A stretch of DNA of 64,000 nucleotides from JBCBAP01 sp038532435. Lineage in GTDB: Bacteria; Pseudomonadota; Alphaproteobacteria; Rhodobacterales; Rhodobacteraceae. Position numbers and translations under genes: made by a program. A model generated the notes under the pieces. That model did no database searches. It was given only the letters and a program-made list of their open reading frames with translations, and had not been told where the DNA came from. Location: positions 23,599 through 87,598 of the forward strand of contig JBCBAP010000009.1 in assembly GCA_038532435.1 (NCBI GenBank). Reading direction: 5' to 3'. Positions 1 to 8,461 of the stretch are shown here, in pieces; the stretch's first letter is position 1; every line of letters begins with the position of its first letter.

Positions 1-1
1 C

Positions 2-739
2 CTGATCAACATGCCGTATCTGTGCGGCTCCAACCAGAGGTTCACCAACCTTGTGACCTCCGATTTCTGGGACGCGGAAGTGCATCCAAAGGTGGAAGCC
101 AACGGGTTCAAGGCGCTCTTCTACGTCAACATCGACCCGCGGGTTGTCGCGGTGCGCAAGGGTGGCGCGGGGGCGGTCCTGAGCCCCAGCGACCTGTCCG
201 GCGTCAAGTTCCGGGTGCCGGGATCCAAGATGCTCCAGCAATATTACCGCATGGTGGGCGCCAACCCGACGCCGGTCGCGTGGGGAGAGACGCCGTCGGC
301 GATCAAGCAGGGCGTGGCTGACGCGCTCGACCCGTCCGTCGGCGCACTCTACGTTTTCGGGTTCAAGGACATCCTGAGCCACGTGACCTTCACCCAGGCT
401 GTACCGGACAGCCAGGTCTATTCCTGCAATCTGGAATGGTTCAACTCGATGCCGTCGGATGTTCAGGAAGGCATCATGTGGGGCTCCGAGATGACCGCGC
501 ATCAGAACCTGTCAAAGGTTCCCTCCGCGCGGGCCTATGCAATGTCGGAGCTGGCCAAGGCGGGCGTGCAGTTCCACAGCCTCAGCGACGACCAGCTCGG
601 CGAATGGCAAGAAGCAGGCGGGTACCAGCGCTCCGAATGGGATGCGTTCAAGACCGAGCTTGCCGGATCCATGGATGCATTCGCCAAGCTGGAAGAGGCT
701 GCCGGAACCCCGGGACGCTACTACGTGCACGACGCCTGA
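2..739 (+). CDS. dctP: TRAP transporter substrate-binding protein DctP (5' partial)
   Basis: This is the C-terminal 245 or so residues of a periplasmic solute-binding protein of the DctP (TRAP-T) family; the N-terminus and signal peptide lie before the window. The open frame runs from base 2. Family features are the stretch SDLSGVKFRVPGSKM followed by WGETPSAIKQGVADALDPS, the usual ligand-cleft segment. DctQ and DctM genes follow on the same strand, and then three dehydrogenases of the DHPS pathway, so the likely ligand is 2,3-dihydroxypropane-1-sulfonate (the role given to HpsKLM in roseobacters). Family assignment is direct from sequence; the ligand is inferred from context. Confidence 0.88.
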   Translation: MINMPYLCGSNQRFTNLVTSDFWDAEVHPKVEANGFKALFYVNIDPRVVAVRKGGAGAVLSPSDLSGVKFRVPGSKMLQQYYRMVGANPTPVAWGETPSAIKQGVADALDPSVGALYVFGFKDILSHVTFTQAVPDSQVYSCNLEWFNSMPSDVQEGIMWGSEMTAHQNLSKVPSARAYAMSELAKAGVQFHSLSDDQLGEWQEAGGYQRSEWDAFKTELAGSMDAFAKLEEAAGTPGRYYVHDA

Positions 740-747
740 GGCCGCGG

Positions 748-775
748 GGCCGGGCGCGCTGCATCGCGCCCGGCC
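748..775 (+). repeat. intercistronic GC-rich hairpin between dctP and dctQ
   Basis: A perfect 11-bp inverted repeat (GGCCGGGCGCG and its complement) with a 6-base loop CTGCAT, starting 8 bases after the dctP stop codon. No T-tract follows, so it is not a normal intrinsic terminator. Its place after the binding-protein gene suggests it protects or partially attenuates the mRNA, so that binding protein is made in excess over the membrane subunits. Confidence 0.75.
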
Positions 776-832
776 ATCGCGCTCATGATCTGACCGCGGG
801 CATTTTGCCCCGCCTCTCTGACAGGGCCGACC

Positions 833-1345
833 ATGAACATCTTGCGCCGACTGGATCGCGATGCGGAACGCTGGCTGCTGCTGGTGTTCTACGTGATGCT
901 GGTGATCACGATGGCGATCGAAGTGCTGCGGCGCGAGATCTTCGCCTTCTCGTCGATCTGGGGGGAGGAGATCGTCCGTTATTCCTTCATCTACCTCGCC
1001 TGGATCGGGGCAGCCTCCGCGGTCAAGGAACGGGCCCACATCCGGATCGATGTGGTGATGCACTATCTCGGCCCGCGGGCGAAGGCGCTGCTCTACATCT
1101 TCGGCGACATCGTGATGTTCATCGTCGCGGTCATCGCGCTCTACTGGTCGCTGGAGGCGGTCCATGTCTCCGCCCGGTTCGGCTCCGTGACGGACGGCCT
1201 CAGGATATCAAAGGTCTGGTTCCTGATGGCGGTTCCCGTCGGCTTTGCGCTGATGATGGTGCGCCTCGTCCAGTCGTTCCTGCGCGATCTGAAGTCTCTC
1301 AGGACGGGTCAACCCGTCTTTGAGGGCAACACCTTGTTCGACTGA
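833..1345 (+). CDS. dctQ: TRAP transporter small permease DctQ
   Basis: A 170-residue inner-membrane protein of the DctQ family with about four hydrophobic helices: residues near 15-33 (LLLVFYVMLVITMAIEVL), about 45-65, about 85-110 and about 120-145. The family signature WGEEIVRYSFIYLAWIGAA is present, followed by a conserved acidic/basic segment (KERAHIRIDVV). It pairs with the large permease 12 bases downstream to form the sodium-driven TRAP membrane complex. It corresponds by position to a subunit of HpsKLM. The family call is firm; the DHPS substrate rests on the downstream hpsNOP-like genes. Confidence 0.92.
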   Translation: MNILRRLDRDAERWLLLVFYVMLVITMAIEVLRREIFAFSSIWGEEIVRYSFIYLAWIGAASAVKERAHIRIDVVMHYLGPRAKALLYIFGDIVMFIVAVIALYWSLEAVHVSARFGSVTDGLRISKVWFLMAVPVGFALMMVRLVQSFLRDLKSLRTGQPVFEGNTLFD

Positions 1346-1357
1346 GGCGCGCCGCTC

Positions 1358-2686
1358 ATGCTCTGGAACACACTCAATCAGACGGTCGAGCTGGGCTGGG
1401 ATTTCTACGTCCCCGTGATCATGTTCGTGGCTCTCATCGCGCTGGCCGTGCCGGTCTGGGCAGCTATCGGCGCGTCTGCCATCGTGATGTTGGTGATGTC
1501 GGGGGACCTGCCGCTCAGCCTCGTGGGCGAAAGTCTTTTCGCGGGCATCGATGCCTTCGCATTGACCGCCGTTCCGCTGTTCATCCTGACCGGGGACGTG
1601 CTCGTCCGCACCGGTCTGTCGCGGAAGTTCCTCGACGTGGCGGAGGCGCTTACCTGCTTCACCAAGGGCGGGTTCGGTTCGGCGACGGTGCTCGTGTGCG
1701 GCATGTTCGCGGCGATCTCCGGCTCGGACGCCGCAGGGGCGGCTGCCGTGGGCCGGATGACGATCGCACGCTTGGTCGAAAGCGGTTATCCACGGCCCTA
1801 CGCCTGCGCGCTCGTGGCCGCAGGTGCCTGCACCGGCATCCTGATCCCGCCCTCCATCGCCTACATCATCATCGGCCTCGTGCTCGGCATATCCGCCTCA
1901 ACCCTGTTTCTGGCAGCGTTGATCCCGGGTCTCGCGATCCTGCTGTCGATCCTGATCACCAACCTGATCGTCAACCGGATCTACGCCTATGAGGGCGGGG
2001 GGCAGATGACTGCGGGTGAATGGCTGGCCAATCTGGGGCGCGCGCTCAAGTCCGGCTGGTACGCGTTCATCGTGCCCGGCATCATCTTCTACGGCATTTT
2101 CTCCGGCCGCCTCACACCGACGGAGGCGGGAGCGACCGCCGTCGTCGTAACCATCGCGATGGGCTTTCTGCTCAAGACGCTAACGCTCGCCGACTTCCCC
2201 GCAATGCTTGTCAGCTCCGCCAAGGTGAACGGTGTGATCCTGCCGATCATCGCCTTTTCCGCTCCCCTGGCGGAGGCGCTCGCGATCATGGGGGTGCCGC
2301 AGGGGTTCGTCACCGCGGTTACCGGGCTGACGGACGAACCGTGGCTTCTGATCCTGCTCATGATCGGCATCCTGATCGCCGCGGGCTGTGTGATGGAGAC
2401 AACGCCCAACATCGTGATCCTCGCCCCGATCCTGAAGCCGCTTGCAGACAATATCGGGATGAACGAGATCCAGTTCTGCATAATGATGATCACCGCACTC
2501 GGGGTCGGTTTCATTACGCCGCCCCTGGGGCTAAACCTCTTCGTCGTATCGGGTATCACGGGGGAATCGATACTTAAGATCGCTGTCCGTGCGGTCCCAT
2601 ACGTCTTATGCATGTTTGTGGTGGTCTTGCTGATCGCCTACGTGCCCGCGATTTCAACCACGCTGTTGCCAGATATCTACAAGTAG
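1358..2686 (+). CDS. dctM: TRAP transporter large permease DctM
   Basis: A 442-residue polytopic membrane protein of the DctM family, of normal length, with about twelve hydrophobic segments. Diagnostic segments are FALTAVPLFILTGDVL, SGSDAAGAAAVG, CTGILIPPSIAYIIIG and the C-terminal FITPPLGLNLFVVSGI. It catalyses sodium-coupled import of the ligand delivered by the DctP protein. It starts 12 bases after dctQ, and hpsN follows after 11 bases, so transport and oxidation of the substrate are almost certainly co-transcribed. Confidence 0.93.
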   Translation: MLWNTLNQTVELGWDFYVPVIMFVALIALAVPVWAAIGASAIVMLVMSGDLPLSLVGESLFAGIDAFALTAVPLFILTGDVLVRTGLSRKFLDVAEALTCFTKGGFGSATVLVCGMFAAISGSDAAGAAAVGRMTIARLVESGYPRPYACALVAAGACTGILIPPSIAYIIIGLVLGISASTLFLAALIPGLAILLSILITNLIVNRIYAYEGGGQMTAGEWLANLGRALKSGWYAFIVPGIIFYGIFSGRLTPTEAGATAVVVTIAMGFLLKTLTLADFPAMLVSSAKVNGVILPIIAFSAPLAEALAIMGVPQGFVTAVTGLTDEPWLLILLMIGILIAAGCVMETTPNIVILAPILKPLADNIGMNEIQFCIMMITALGVGFITPPLGLNLFVVSGITGESILKIAVRAVPYVLCMFVVVLLIAYVPAISTTLLPDIYK

Positions 2687-2697
2687 GACCCGCCAAG

Positions 2698-4005
2698 ATG
2701 ACCCGCGAATACCTCAAGAAAGCGACCCTGACCTCCACGTCCGATGCCTCCGAAGTGCACGAGACGGTTAAGACGATCCTCGCGGAGATCGAGGCTGGCG
2801 GGGACAGCAAGGCGATGGAGTACGCCGCGAAGTTCGACCGCTACGAGGGCAATGTGATCCTCACCGAGGCGGAGATCGCCGCCGCATCGGCGCTCGTGCC
2901 CGACCAGTTGAAGGCGGACATCCAGTTCGCCCACAACAACGTCAAACGGTTCGCAGAGGCGCAAAAGACCACCGTCAGCGACACGCAGATGGAGATCGTG
3001 CCCGGGCTCATCGCCGGGCAGAAGGCGATCCCGGTGGATGCGGCGGGCTGTTACGTGCCCGGCGGGCGCTACAGCCACATCGCGAGTGCTATCATGACCG
3101 TGACGACGGCCAATGTGGCCGGGTGCGGGCACATCACCGCCTGCTCGCCGCCGCGGCCCGGCGTGGGCGTCGCCCCCGCGATCATCTATGCGGCCCATAT
3201 CTGCGGGGCGGACACCATCATGGCGATGGGGGGGGTGCAGGGCGTCGCTTCTATGACCTTCGGCCTTTTCGGCCTGCCGAAGGCGAACATCCTCGTCGGT
3301 CCCGGCAACCAGTTCGTGGCGGAGGCAAAGCGCATCCTCTTCGGCCGTGTGGGTATCGACATGATCGCCGGGCCGACGGACAGCCTGATCCTGGCTGACG
3401 GTACCGCGGACCCGTTCATCGTCGCCACCGATCTGGTGAGCCAGGCGGAGCATGGCTACAACTCTCCGGTCTGGCTCGTGACCGACGACCGGCTGCTGGC
3501 GGAGCAGGTGATGGAGCTTGTCCCCGGTCTGATCGCGGATCTGCCGGAGGTAAACCGGGATAACGCGACCGCCGCGTGGCGCGACTATGCTGAAGTGATC
3601 CTCTGCGCGGATCGGGAGGAGATGGCGGCAACGTCCGACGCCTACGCACCGGAGCACCTGACCGTGCAGGCGGAGGATCTGGACTGGTGGCTTGAACGGC
3701 TCACCTGCTACGGCTCTCTCTTCCTTGGTGAGGAGACAACGGTGTCCTACGGGGACAAGGCATCGGGAACCAACCACGTGCTGCCGACCTCCGGCGCGGC
3801 GAGCTATACCGGGGGGCTCTCTGTCCACAAATACATGAAGATCGTCACCTGGCAGCGGTCCACCCGAGACGGGTCGAAGCCGGTGGCGGAGGCGACCGCG
3901 CGGATCTCCCGCCTTGAGGGGATGGAAGGACATGCGAGGGCCGCTGATGCGCGCCTCGCGAAATACTTCCCGGATGAGGAGTTCGACGTCTCCGCCCATG
4001 GCTGA
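2698..4005 (+). CDS. hpsN: Sulfopropanediol 3-dehydrogenase HpsN (histidinol dehydrogenase superfamily)
   Basis: A 435-residue member of the histidinol dehydrogenase superfamily. The zinc ligands and catalytic pair of HisD are all in register: Gln249 and His252 (QAEHG), Glu319-His320 (APEHL), Asp353 (YGDKASGTNH) and His412 (GMEGHARAAD). It is not beside any histidine-biosynthesis gene. It sits between a TRAP transporter and two other dehydrogenases, the arrangement known for hpsN, whose product oxidises (R)-2,3-dihydroxypropanesulfonate to (R)-sulfolactate in two NAD-dependent steps. An in-frame upstream start exists at 2608 but lies inside dctM; the ATG at 2698 follows a TAGGA ribosome-binding site. 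Superfamily is certain; HpsN rather than another HisD-like enzyme is strongly inferred from context. Confidence 0.8.
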   Translation: MTREYLKKATLTSTSDASEVHETVKTILAEIEAGGDSKAMEYAAKFDRYEGNVILTEAEIAAASALVPDQLKADIQFAHNNVKRFAEAQKTTVSDTQMEIVPGLIAGQKAIPVDAAGCYVPGGRYSHIASAIMTVTTANVAGCGHITACSPPRPGVGVAPAIIYAAHICGADTIMAMGGVQGVASMTFGLFGLPKANILVGPGNQFVAEAKRILFGRVGIDMIAGPTDSLILADGTADPFIVATDLVSQAEHGYNSPVWLVTDDRLLAEQVMELVPGLIADLPEVNRDNATAAWRDYAEVILCADREEMAATSDAYAPEHLTVQAEDLDWWLERLTCYGSLFLGEETTVSYGDKASGTNHVLPTSGAASYTGGLSVHKYMKIVTWQRSTRDGSKPVAEATARISRLEGMEGHARAADARLAKYFPDEEFDVSAHG

Positions 4006-4759
4006 TCCGCGCGATCTGTTCGACCTGCGTGGTCGGGTTGCGTGCGTGACCGGCGCAAGTTCGGGACTGGGTCGCCAGGCCGCCCTCGTGCTTGCGGCGG
4101 CAGGGGCCCGGGTTGTCGGCGTTGCGCGCCGCAAGGCGGAGCTCGACACGCTGCGCGAGGATATCGGCGAGGGGTGCGCGGTCGTTGTGGGCGATGTCGC
4201 CGACCGGTCGGCGTTTCCCACGCTCTGTGCCGCCATCGCTGCGCGGTTCGGCCCGCCGGACATCCTGGTGAACGCGGCAGGCGTCAACACGCGGGAGGCG
4301 GCAGACAACGTGACCGAGGAAGGGTGGGACGCGACGCTTGCGCTCAACCTCTCCGCGCCCTTTTTCCTCGCGCAGGCCATGGTGCCAGCGATGCGAGAGC
4401 GGGGATGGGGGCGGATCGTGAATTTCGCCTCGCTTCAGACCACCCGTGCCTTTCCGAGCGGGATCGCCTACGGCGCGACGAAGGCGGGGATCGGCCAGCT
4501 GACCCGCGCCATGGCGGAGGCGTGGTCCCGGGACGGCATCACTGCAAACGCCATCGGGCCGGGCTTCTTTCCCACGGAACTGACCGCCGCGGTGTTCTCC
4601 GACCCCGACAGGTCCGCGCGGAACGCCGCGCAAACCTGCGTGCACCGCAACGGTCGGATGGAGGATATCGACGGGCCGCTTCTCTTTCTCAGTTCGGACG
4701 CGTCCGGTTTTGTCACGGGGCAGGTGCTGATGGTCGACGGGGGGTTCACCGCGAAATGA
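3998..4759 (+). CDS. hpsO: SDR oxidoreductase, HpsO-like
   Basis: A 253-residue classical short-chain dehydrogenase. The cofactor motif TGASSGLG lies near residues 14-21, the NAAG motif about residue 90, and the catalytic Tyr158-x3-Lys162 in AYGATKAG, with a Ser in the preceding NFASLQ strand. The C-terminal DASGFVTGQVLMVDGGF is typical. The ATG overlaps the hpsN stop by 8 bases (ATGGCTGA), and its own stop overlaps the next gene, so translation is coupled. In known DHPS clusters HpsO and HpsP are thought to interconvert the (S) and (R) enantiomers through a keto intermediate so that HpsN can use both. That assignment is by context; the SDR call is direct. Confidence 0.72.
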   Translation: MADPRDLFDLRGRVACVTGASSGLGRQAALVLAAAGARVVGVARRKAELDTLREDIGEGCAVVVGDVADRSAFPTLCAAIAARFGPPDILVNAAGVNTREAADNVTEEGWDATLALNLSAPFFLAQAMVPAMRERGWGRIVNFASLQTTRAFPSGIAYGATKAGIGQLTRAMAEAWSRDGITANAIGPGFFPTELTAAVFSDPDRSARNAAQTCVHRNGRMEDIDGPLLFLSSDASGFVTGQVLMVDGGFTAK

Positions 4760-5736
4760 GGGCACTTGTCTACGAGGCGGTCGAGACGCTCGCACTGCGC
4801 GATGTGCCTGACCCGGACGCGCCGGCGGGGGAGCATCTTATCCGGGTGGAGGCGGTGGGGATCTGCGGGTCGGACATGCACGCCTATCTCGGCCATGACG
4901 CGCGTCGACCCGCGCCGTTGATCCTCGGACATGAGGCCGCGGGAACGATCGTGGGCGGCCCCCGGGACGGGGACCGCGTGACGGTCAATCCGCTGGTCAC
5001 CTGCCAGACCTGTCCGGCCTGTCGGGCAGGGCGAGAGAACCTTTGCCCGACCCGCCAGATCATCTCCATGCCGCCGCGGCCCGGCGCGTTTGCCCAGTAC
5101 ATCACGATGCCCGCGCGCAACCTTGTGGCGGTGCCGGATCATGTGCCGCTGACGCGCGCCGCGCTGGCCGAACCGCTCGCGGTAAGCTGGCATGCGGCGC
5201 GGCTGGCGCTGAGCGCCCTGCGCGACCGGGATCCTGAACCGGCCTGCGTGTTGGGTGGAGGGGCCATCGGCCTTGCCGCGGCCCTCGCCTTGCGGGCGAT
5301 GGGGGTGACGGACGTGACCGTGGTCGAACCAAATCCTGCCCGGCGCGCCTTTCTCGAACAGACCTGCGGGCAGCGCGCTGTCGCGCGGGCGGACGGCGCG
5401 TTTCCGATCGTGATCGACGCCGTGGGCTATGCCAAGACACGGGCCGTCGCCTCCGCCCTCGCGACCCCGGGCGGGGTAATCGCCCATGTGGGGCTTGGCG
5501 AGGATACCGGCGGTCTCGATATCCGGCGGCTGACCCTGCAGGAGATCACGTTCATCGGCACCTACACTTACACGGCGGACGATTTCAGGCAGACCGCACA
5601 AGCGCTCTTTGACGGGCGGCTTGGTCCGCTGGACTGGACCGAGCATCGCGGGTTGAGCGAGGGGGCAGCCGCGTTTGCCGACCTGCTCGGCGGTCGGGTC
5701 GCGTCGCCGAAGATCGTGCTCGATCCCTCCGCCTGA
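4756..5736 (+). CDS. hpsP: Zinc-dependent alcohol dehydrogenase, HpsP-like
   Basis: A 326-residue medium-chain dehydrogenase with the catalytic-zinc motif CGSDMH and GHEAAG near residues 40-65, and the four-cysteine structural-zinc lobe (CQTCPACRAGRENLC) near residues 80-95. A Rossmann motif VLGGGAIGLAAALAL lies near residue 170. The start ATG overlaps the SDR stop as ATGA; an in-frame upstream start at 4042 would lie wholly inside the SDR gene and is rejected. It is the last gene of the tight hpsN-O-P run. With the SDR it is the likely DHPS 2-dehydrogenase pair that racemises the substrate. Sulfolactate sulfo-lyase (suyAB) is not in the window and must lie elsewhere. Confidence 0.72.
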   Translation: MRALVYEAVETLALRDVPDPDAPAGEHLIRVEAVGICGSDMHAYLGHDARRPAPLILGHEAAGTIVGGPRDGDRVTVNPLVTCQTCPACRAGRENLCPTRQIISMPPRPGAFAQYITMPARNLVAVPDHVPLTRAALAEPLAVSWHAARLALSALRDRDPEPACVLGGGAIGLAAALALRAMGVTDVTVVEPNPARRAFLEQTCGQRAVARADGAFPIVIDAVGYAKTRAVASALATPGGVIAHVGLGEDTGGLDIRRLTLQEITFIGTYTYTADDFRQTAQALFDGRLGPLDWTEHRGLSEGAAAFADLLGGRVASPKIVLDPSA

Positions 5737-5790
5737 TCTGTACTCCGGCGCATCAGGATCCCGCTGACGATCCGACGAGGGCGGGGTGGC

Positions 5791-6501
5791 TCAGGTACGT
5801 TTCGCCTCGAATTCGGCCCAGGCCGCCTCGAGCTTTTCGATGGAAAAGTCCGGCGCACGGGCGGGGCCAAGGATGATCGCCTCGTTGGCGATGACCGTCG
5901 CGATGGCGGCCTCCAGATCCGGGATCACCTCCTCCGGCACAACCACCGCTCCGTGCCGGTCCGCATGGACCAGGTCATCCTCCGCAACACGCACCCCCAT
6001 GATCGACACCTCCGTGCCGATTTCGACCACATGGACGAAGCCGTGGCTCGGCCCGACCGACCCTGCGAGGATTGGAAAGCCTTCGTCGATGACGTCGAGG
6101 TCGCGCATCACGCCGTTGGTGAGCGCACCTGCAAGGCCGAGCCCCTTGTGCACCGCCACGTGCACCTCCCCCCACCATCCGGCGATGCAGTCCGGATAGT
6201 CCAGATCCTCCACGACCGCGACGGTCGCGCCGGGGCCGCGGGCCATCGCGCGGAAATAGTCAAGCCGACGCGCACGGATGACATCCGCAGGGTCCCGTGG
6301 CGGGGCAAGGCCCGCGATCTTCGCCGTGCGCGCGCGGCCCACCATGGCGGGCATGCCCGGTCGGCAGTGAACCATCGTGCCGCGGGTGAACCGGTTGAAC
6401 CCGCGTGCGCCCTGCGCCACCTCGATCGCGTTGCAGACCGTCGGCGTGTCCACGGACCGCAGCGTTTCGAGCAGGGCGTCGGGTATAGTCTGGCGTGTCA
6501 T
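5791..6501 (-). CDS. RraA family protein (aldolase/decarboxylase-like)
   Basis: A 236-residue protein of the RraA / HMG-aldolase superfamily (formerly annotated dimethylmenaquinone methyltransferase). The conserved active-site stretch GALTNGVMRDLDVI is near residue 120, preceded by VEDLDYPDCIAGWWGEVH. Members cleave or decarboxylate 2-keto acids with a divalent metal, or bind RNase E. It is convergent with the hps operon but on the same strand as, and 70 bases after, the ABC transporter operon, so it is more likely the last gene of that unit and may act on a product of the imported sugar acid. The substrate is unknown. Confidence 0.8.
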   Translation of the reverse strand: MTRQTIPDALLETLRSVDTPTVCNAIEVAQGARGFNRFTRGTMVHCRPGMPAMVGRARTAKIAGLAPPRDPADVIRARRLDYFRAMARGPGATVAVVEDLDYPDCIAGWWGEVHVAVHKGLGLAGALTNGVMRDLDVIDEGFPILAGSVGPSHGFVHVVEIGTEVSIMGVRVAEDDLVHADRHGAVVVPEEVIPDLEAAIATVIANEAIILGPARAPDFSIEKLEAAWAEFEAKRT

Positions 6502-6571
6502 CGGACTGCGCCTCCTCGCAAATGTCTCATGGGTCGAAAGCGTGGGTTAGTGTCGTCCCGGTCATCCTGAA

Positions 6572-7630
6572 TCAGATCCTGATGCGTTCCTCGGTGTCGG
6601 GATCGAACAGGTAGAGATGGTCCGCGTTCAGGCTGATGCCAACGACATCATCCTGCTCTTTGCGCAAATGCCGGTCGCCGCGGGCGATGACCCGCTGTTT
6701 GCCCCATTGAACCGTGAGCAAGGTGCTCTCGCCCGTGTTCTCGAACGCGTAGATCGTCACGTCGATGTCGCCCTGACCCTGTTCGTGGACGTGCATGTCG
6801 TCCGCCCGCACGCCGAGCACCGCGCGTTCCCTGTCGCCCGTGGCCAGCGGTACGAGCCGGGTCCCCCCTGTTGTCACGAACATGCCGTTCTGTACCGATC
6901 CGTTGATTAGGTTCATCGCCGGTGAGCCGATGAAGCCTGCGACAAAAAGATTTGCAGGGTCGTTGTAGATCTCGTCCGGGGTGCCGAGCTGCTGGATGAC
7001 GCCGTGCTTCATCACCGCCACCCGGTCCGCAAGGGTCATCGCCTCGATCTGATCGTGGGTGACGTAGACGGTCGTGATCTGCAGCGCGCGGGAGAGGTGC
7101 TTGAGCTCTGCACGCATGGTGACACGCAGCTTCGCATCGAGGTTGGACAGGGGCTCGTCCATCAGGAACACCCGGGGCGTGCGCACGATGGCGCGGGCGA
7201 GCGCGACGCGCTGCCGCTGCCCGCCGGAGAGCGCCTTCGGCTTGCGATTGAGGAACTGGGTCAGTTCCACCTGCTCCGCCGCCTTCTCCACCCGCGGTGC
7301 TATCTCGGACTTCGGCGTGCCACGCACCCGCAGGGGATAGGCGATGTTCTCGAAGATCGTCATGTGCGGGTAGAGGCCATAGTTCTGGAACACCATGGCC
7401 ACGTCCCGGTCCTTCGGCAGATCATCGTTGACCATGCGGTCCCCGATCCAGATCTCCCCGTCCGTCGGATCCTCGAGCCCCGCGATCATGCGCATCGTCG
7501 TGGTCTTGCCGCAGCCGGAGGGGCCGAGCAGCACCAGAAACTCCTGATCGTTGATGTGCAGGGACTGGTTGTCGACGCCGATGAAATCGCCCCACCGTTT
7601 CGTCAGGTTCTTGAGTACGACCTCAGCCAT
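6572..7630 (-). CDS. Sugar ABC transporter ATP-binding protein (UgpC/MalK type)
   Basis: A 352-residue CUT1-family ATPase. Walker A is GPSGCGKTT (about residues 37-45), the signature LSGGQRQRVALARAI (about 133-147) and Walker B VFLMDEPLSNLDAK (about 152-165). The C-terminal 110 residues form the MalK-type OB-fold (MOP-like) domain with LGVRADDMHV. The ATG at 7630 overlaps the upstream permease stop as ATGA, and a longer in-frame reading to 7741 would lie inside that permease. It energises the importer made of the two permeases and the binding protein upstream. The exact sugar is not evident; polyol systems of the Smo/Mtl type are among the closest layouts. Confidence 0.93.
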   Translation of the reverse strand: MAEVVLKNLTKRWGDFIGVDNQSLHINDQEFLVLLGPSGCGKTTTMRMIAGLEDPTDGEIWIGDRMVNDDLPKDRDVAMVFQNYGLYPHMTIFENIAYPLRVRGTPKSEIAPRVEKAAEQVELTQFLNRKPKALSGGQRQRVALARAIVRTPRVFLMDEPLSNLDAKLRVTMRAELKHLSRALQITTVYVTHDQIEAMTLADRVAVMKHGVIQQLGTPDEIYNDPANLFVAGFIGSPAMNLINGSVQNGMFVTTGGTRLVPLATGDRERAVLGVRADDMHVHEQGQGDIDVTIYAFENTGESTLLTVQWGKQRVIARGDRHLRKEQDDVVGISLNADHLYLFDPDTEERIRI

Positions 7631-8457
7631 CAGCGTACCGCCCCCATCGTCATGCCTTGTACGAAATACTTCCGGATCAGCAGGGCCAGCACGAACATCG
7701 GGGCCATGATGATGATCCCTGCGGCGCTCAGCAGGTTCCACAGATCACCCTCTTCTCCCTTGAAAAGGGCAAGCCCGATGGGCAGCGTCACCGCGTTCTT
7801 GTTGGTCAGGATCAGCGCGAACAGGAACTCGTTCCACGCGATGATGAAGCAGAAGATGCCCGCGGTCAGCAGACCCGGCGCCGCCATCGGCAGCACGATG
7901 TTGCGGATCACCTGCAGGCGGGAGGAGCCGTCGACCATCGCGGCTTCCTCCGTGTCCATCGGGATCCCGTCGATGAAGCCTTTGATCATCCAGATCGCGA
8001 ACGGCATCACGATGGCCAGGTTCACCAGGATGAGGCCCAGCCTCGTGTCGAGCAGGCCAATGTCGCGGAACATGACGAAGAACGGCAGGATGATCACCAC
8101 CGCGGGTACGAACTGTGTCGCGAGGATGATCACCAGCATCGTCGTCTCTCCGGTCAGGGTGAACCTGCTGAAAGAGTAGGCGGCCAACGTCGCGATCGGG
8201 ATCGCGATCACCACGGTGACCAGCGCCACGATGGTGGAGTTGAAGAGCTTGTCGCCAAGCCGGTAGGGATCGTCGAACACGGTGCCGAAATTCTGCAGCG
8301 TGGGGGTGAAGAAGAGCTTGAGCTGGTAGACGTCCACATGGGTTTTGAACGCGGCGAGAAAGATCCAGATGATCGGCACCAGCATGACGAATATCGCGAT
8401 CAGGATCAGCGCGACCTGAACCGCACCCCAGAGCTGCTTTTTCTGCTTTCCCGTCAT
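7630..8457 (-). CDS. Carbohydrate ABC transporter permease (MalG type)
   Basis: A 275-residue inner-membrane permease with six predicted helices. The EAA loop EEAAMVDGSSRLQVIRNIVLPMAAPGL near residues 170-200 contacts the ATPase. Length and topology fit the MalG/LacG class. Its start is 4 bases after the stop of the MalF-type gene and its stop overlaps the ATPase start. It forms the translocation pore together with the 290-residue partner. Confidence 0.92.
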   Translation of the reverse strand: MTGKQKKQLWGAVQVALILIAIFVMLVPIIWIFLAAFKTHVDVYQLKLFFTPTLQNFGTVFDDPYRLGDKLFNSTIVALVTVVIAIPIATLAAYSFSRFTLTGETTMLVIILATQFVPAVVIILPFFVMFRDIGLLDTRLGLILVNLAIVMPFAIWMIKGFIDGIPMDTEEAAMVDGSSRLQVIRNIVLPMAAPGLLTAGIFCFIIAWNEFLFALILTNKNAVTLPIGLALFKGEEGDLWNLLSAAGIIIMAPMFVLALLIRKYFVQGMTMGAVR

Positions 8458-8461
8458 CGGT

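Noticed and set aside
2698..4005. Histidinol dehydrogenase of histidine biosynthesis
   Set aside because: The zinc ligands fit HisD but the neighbours are a TRAP transporter and two other dehydrogenases, the hpsN arrangement, with no his genes.
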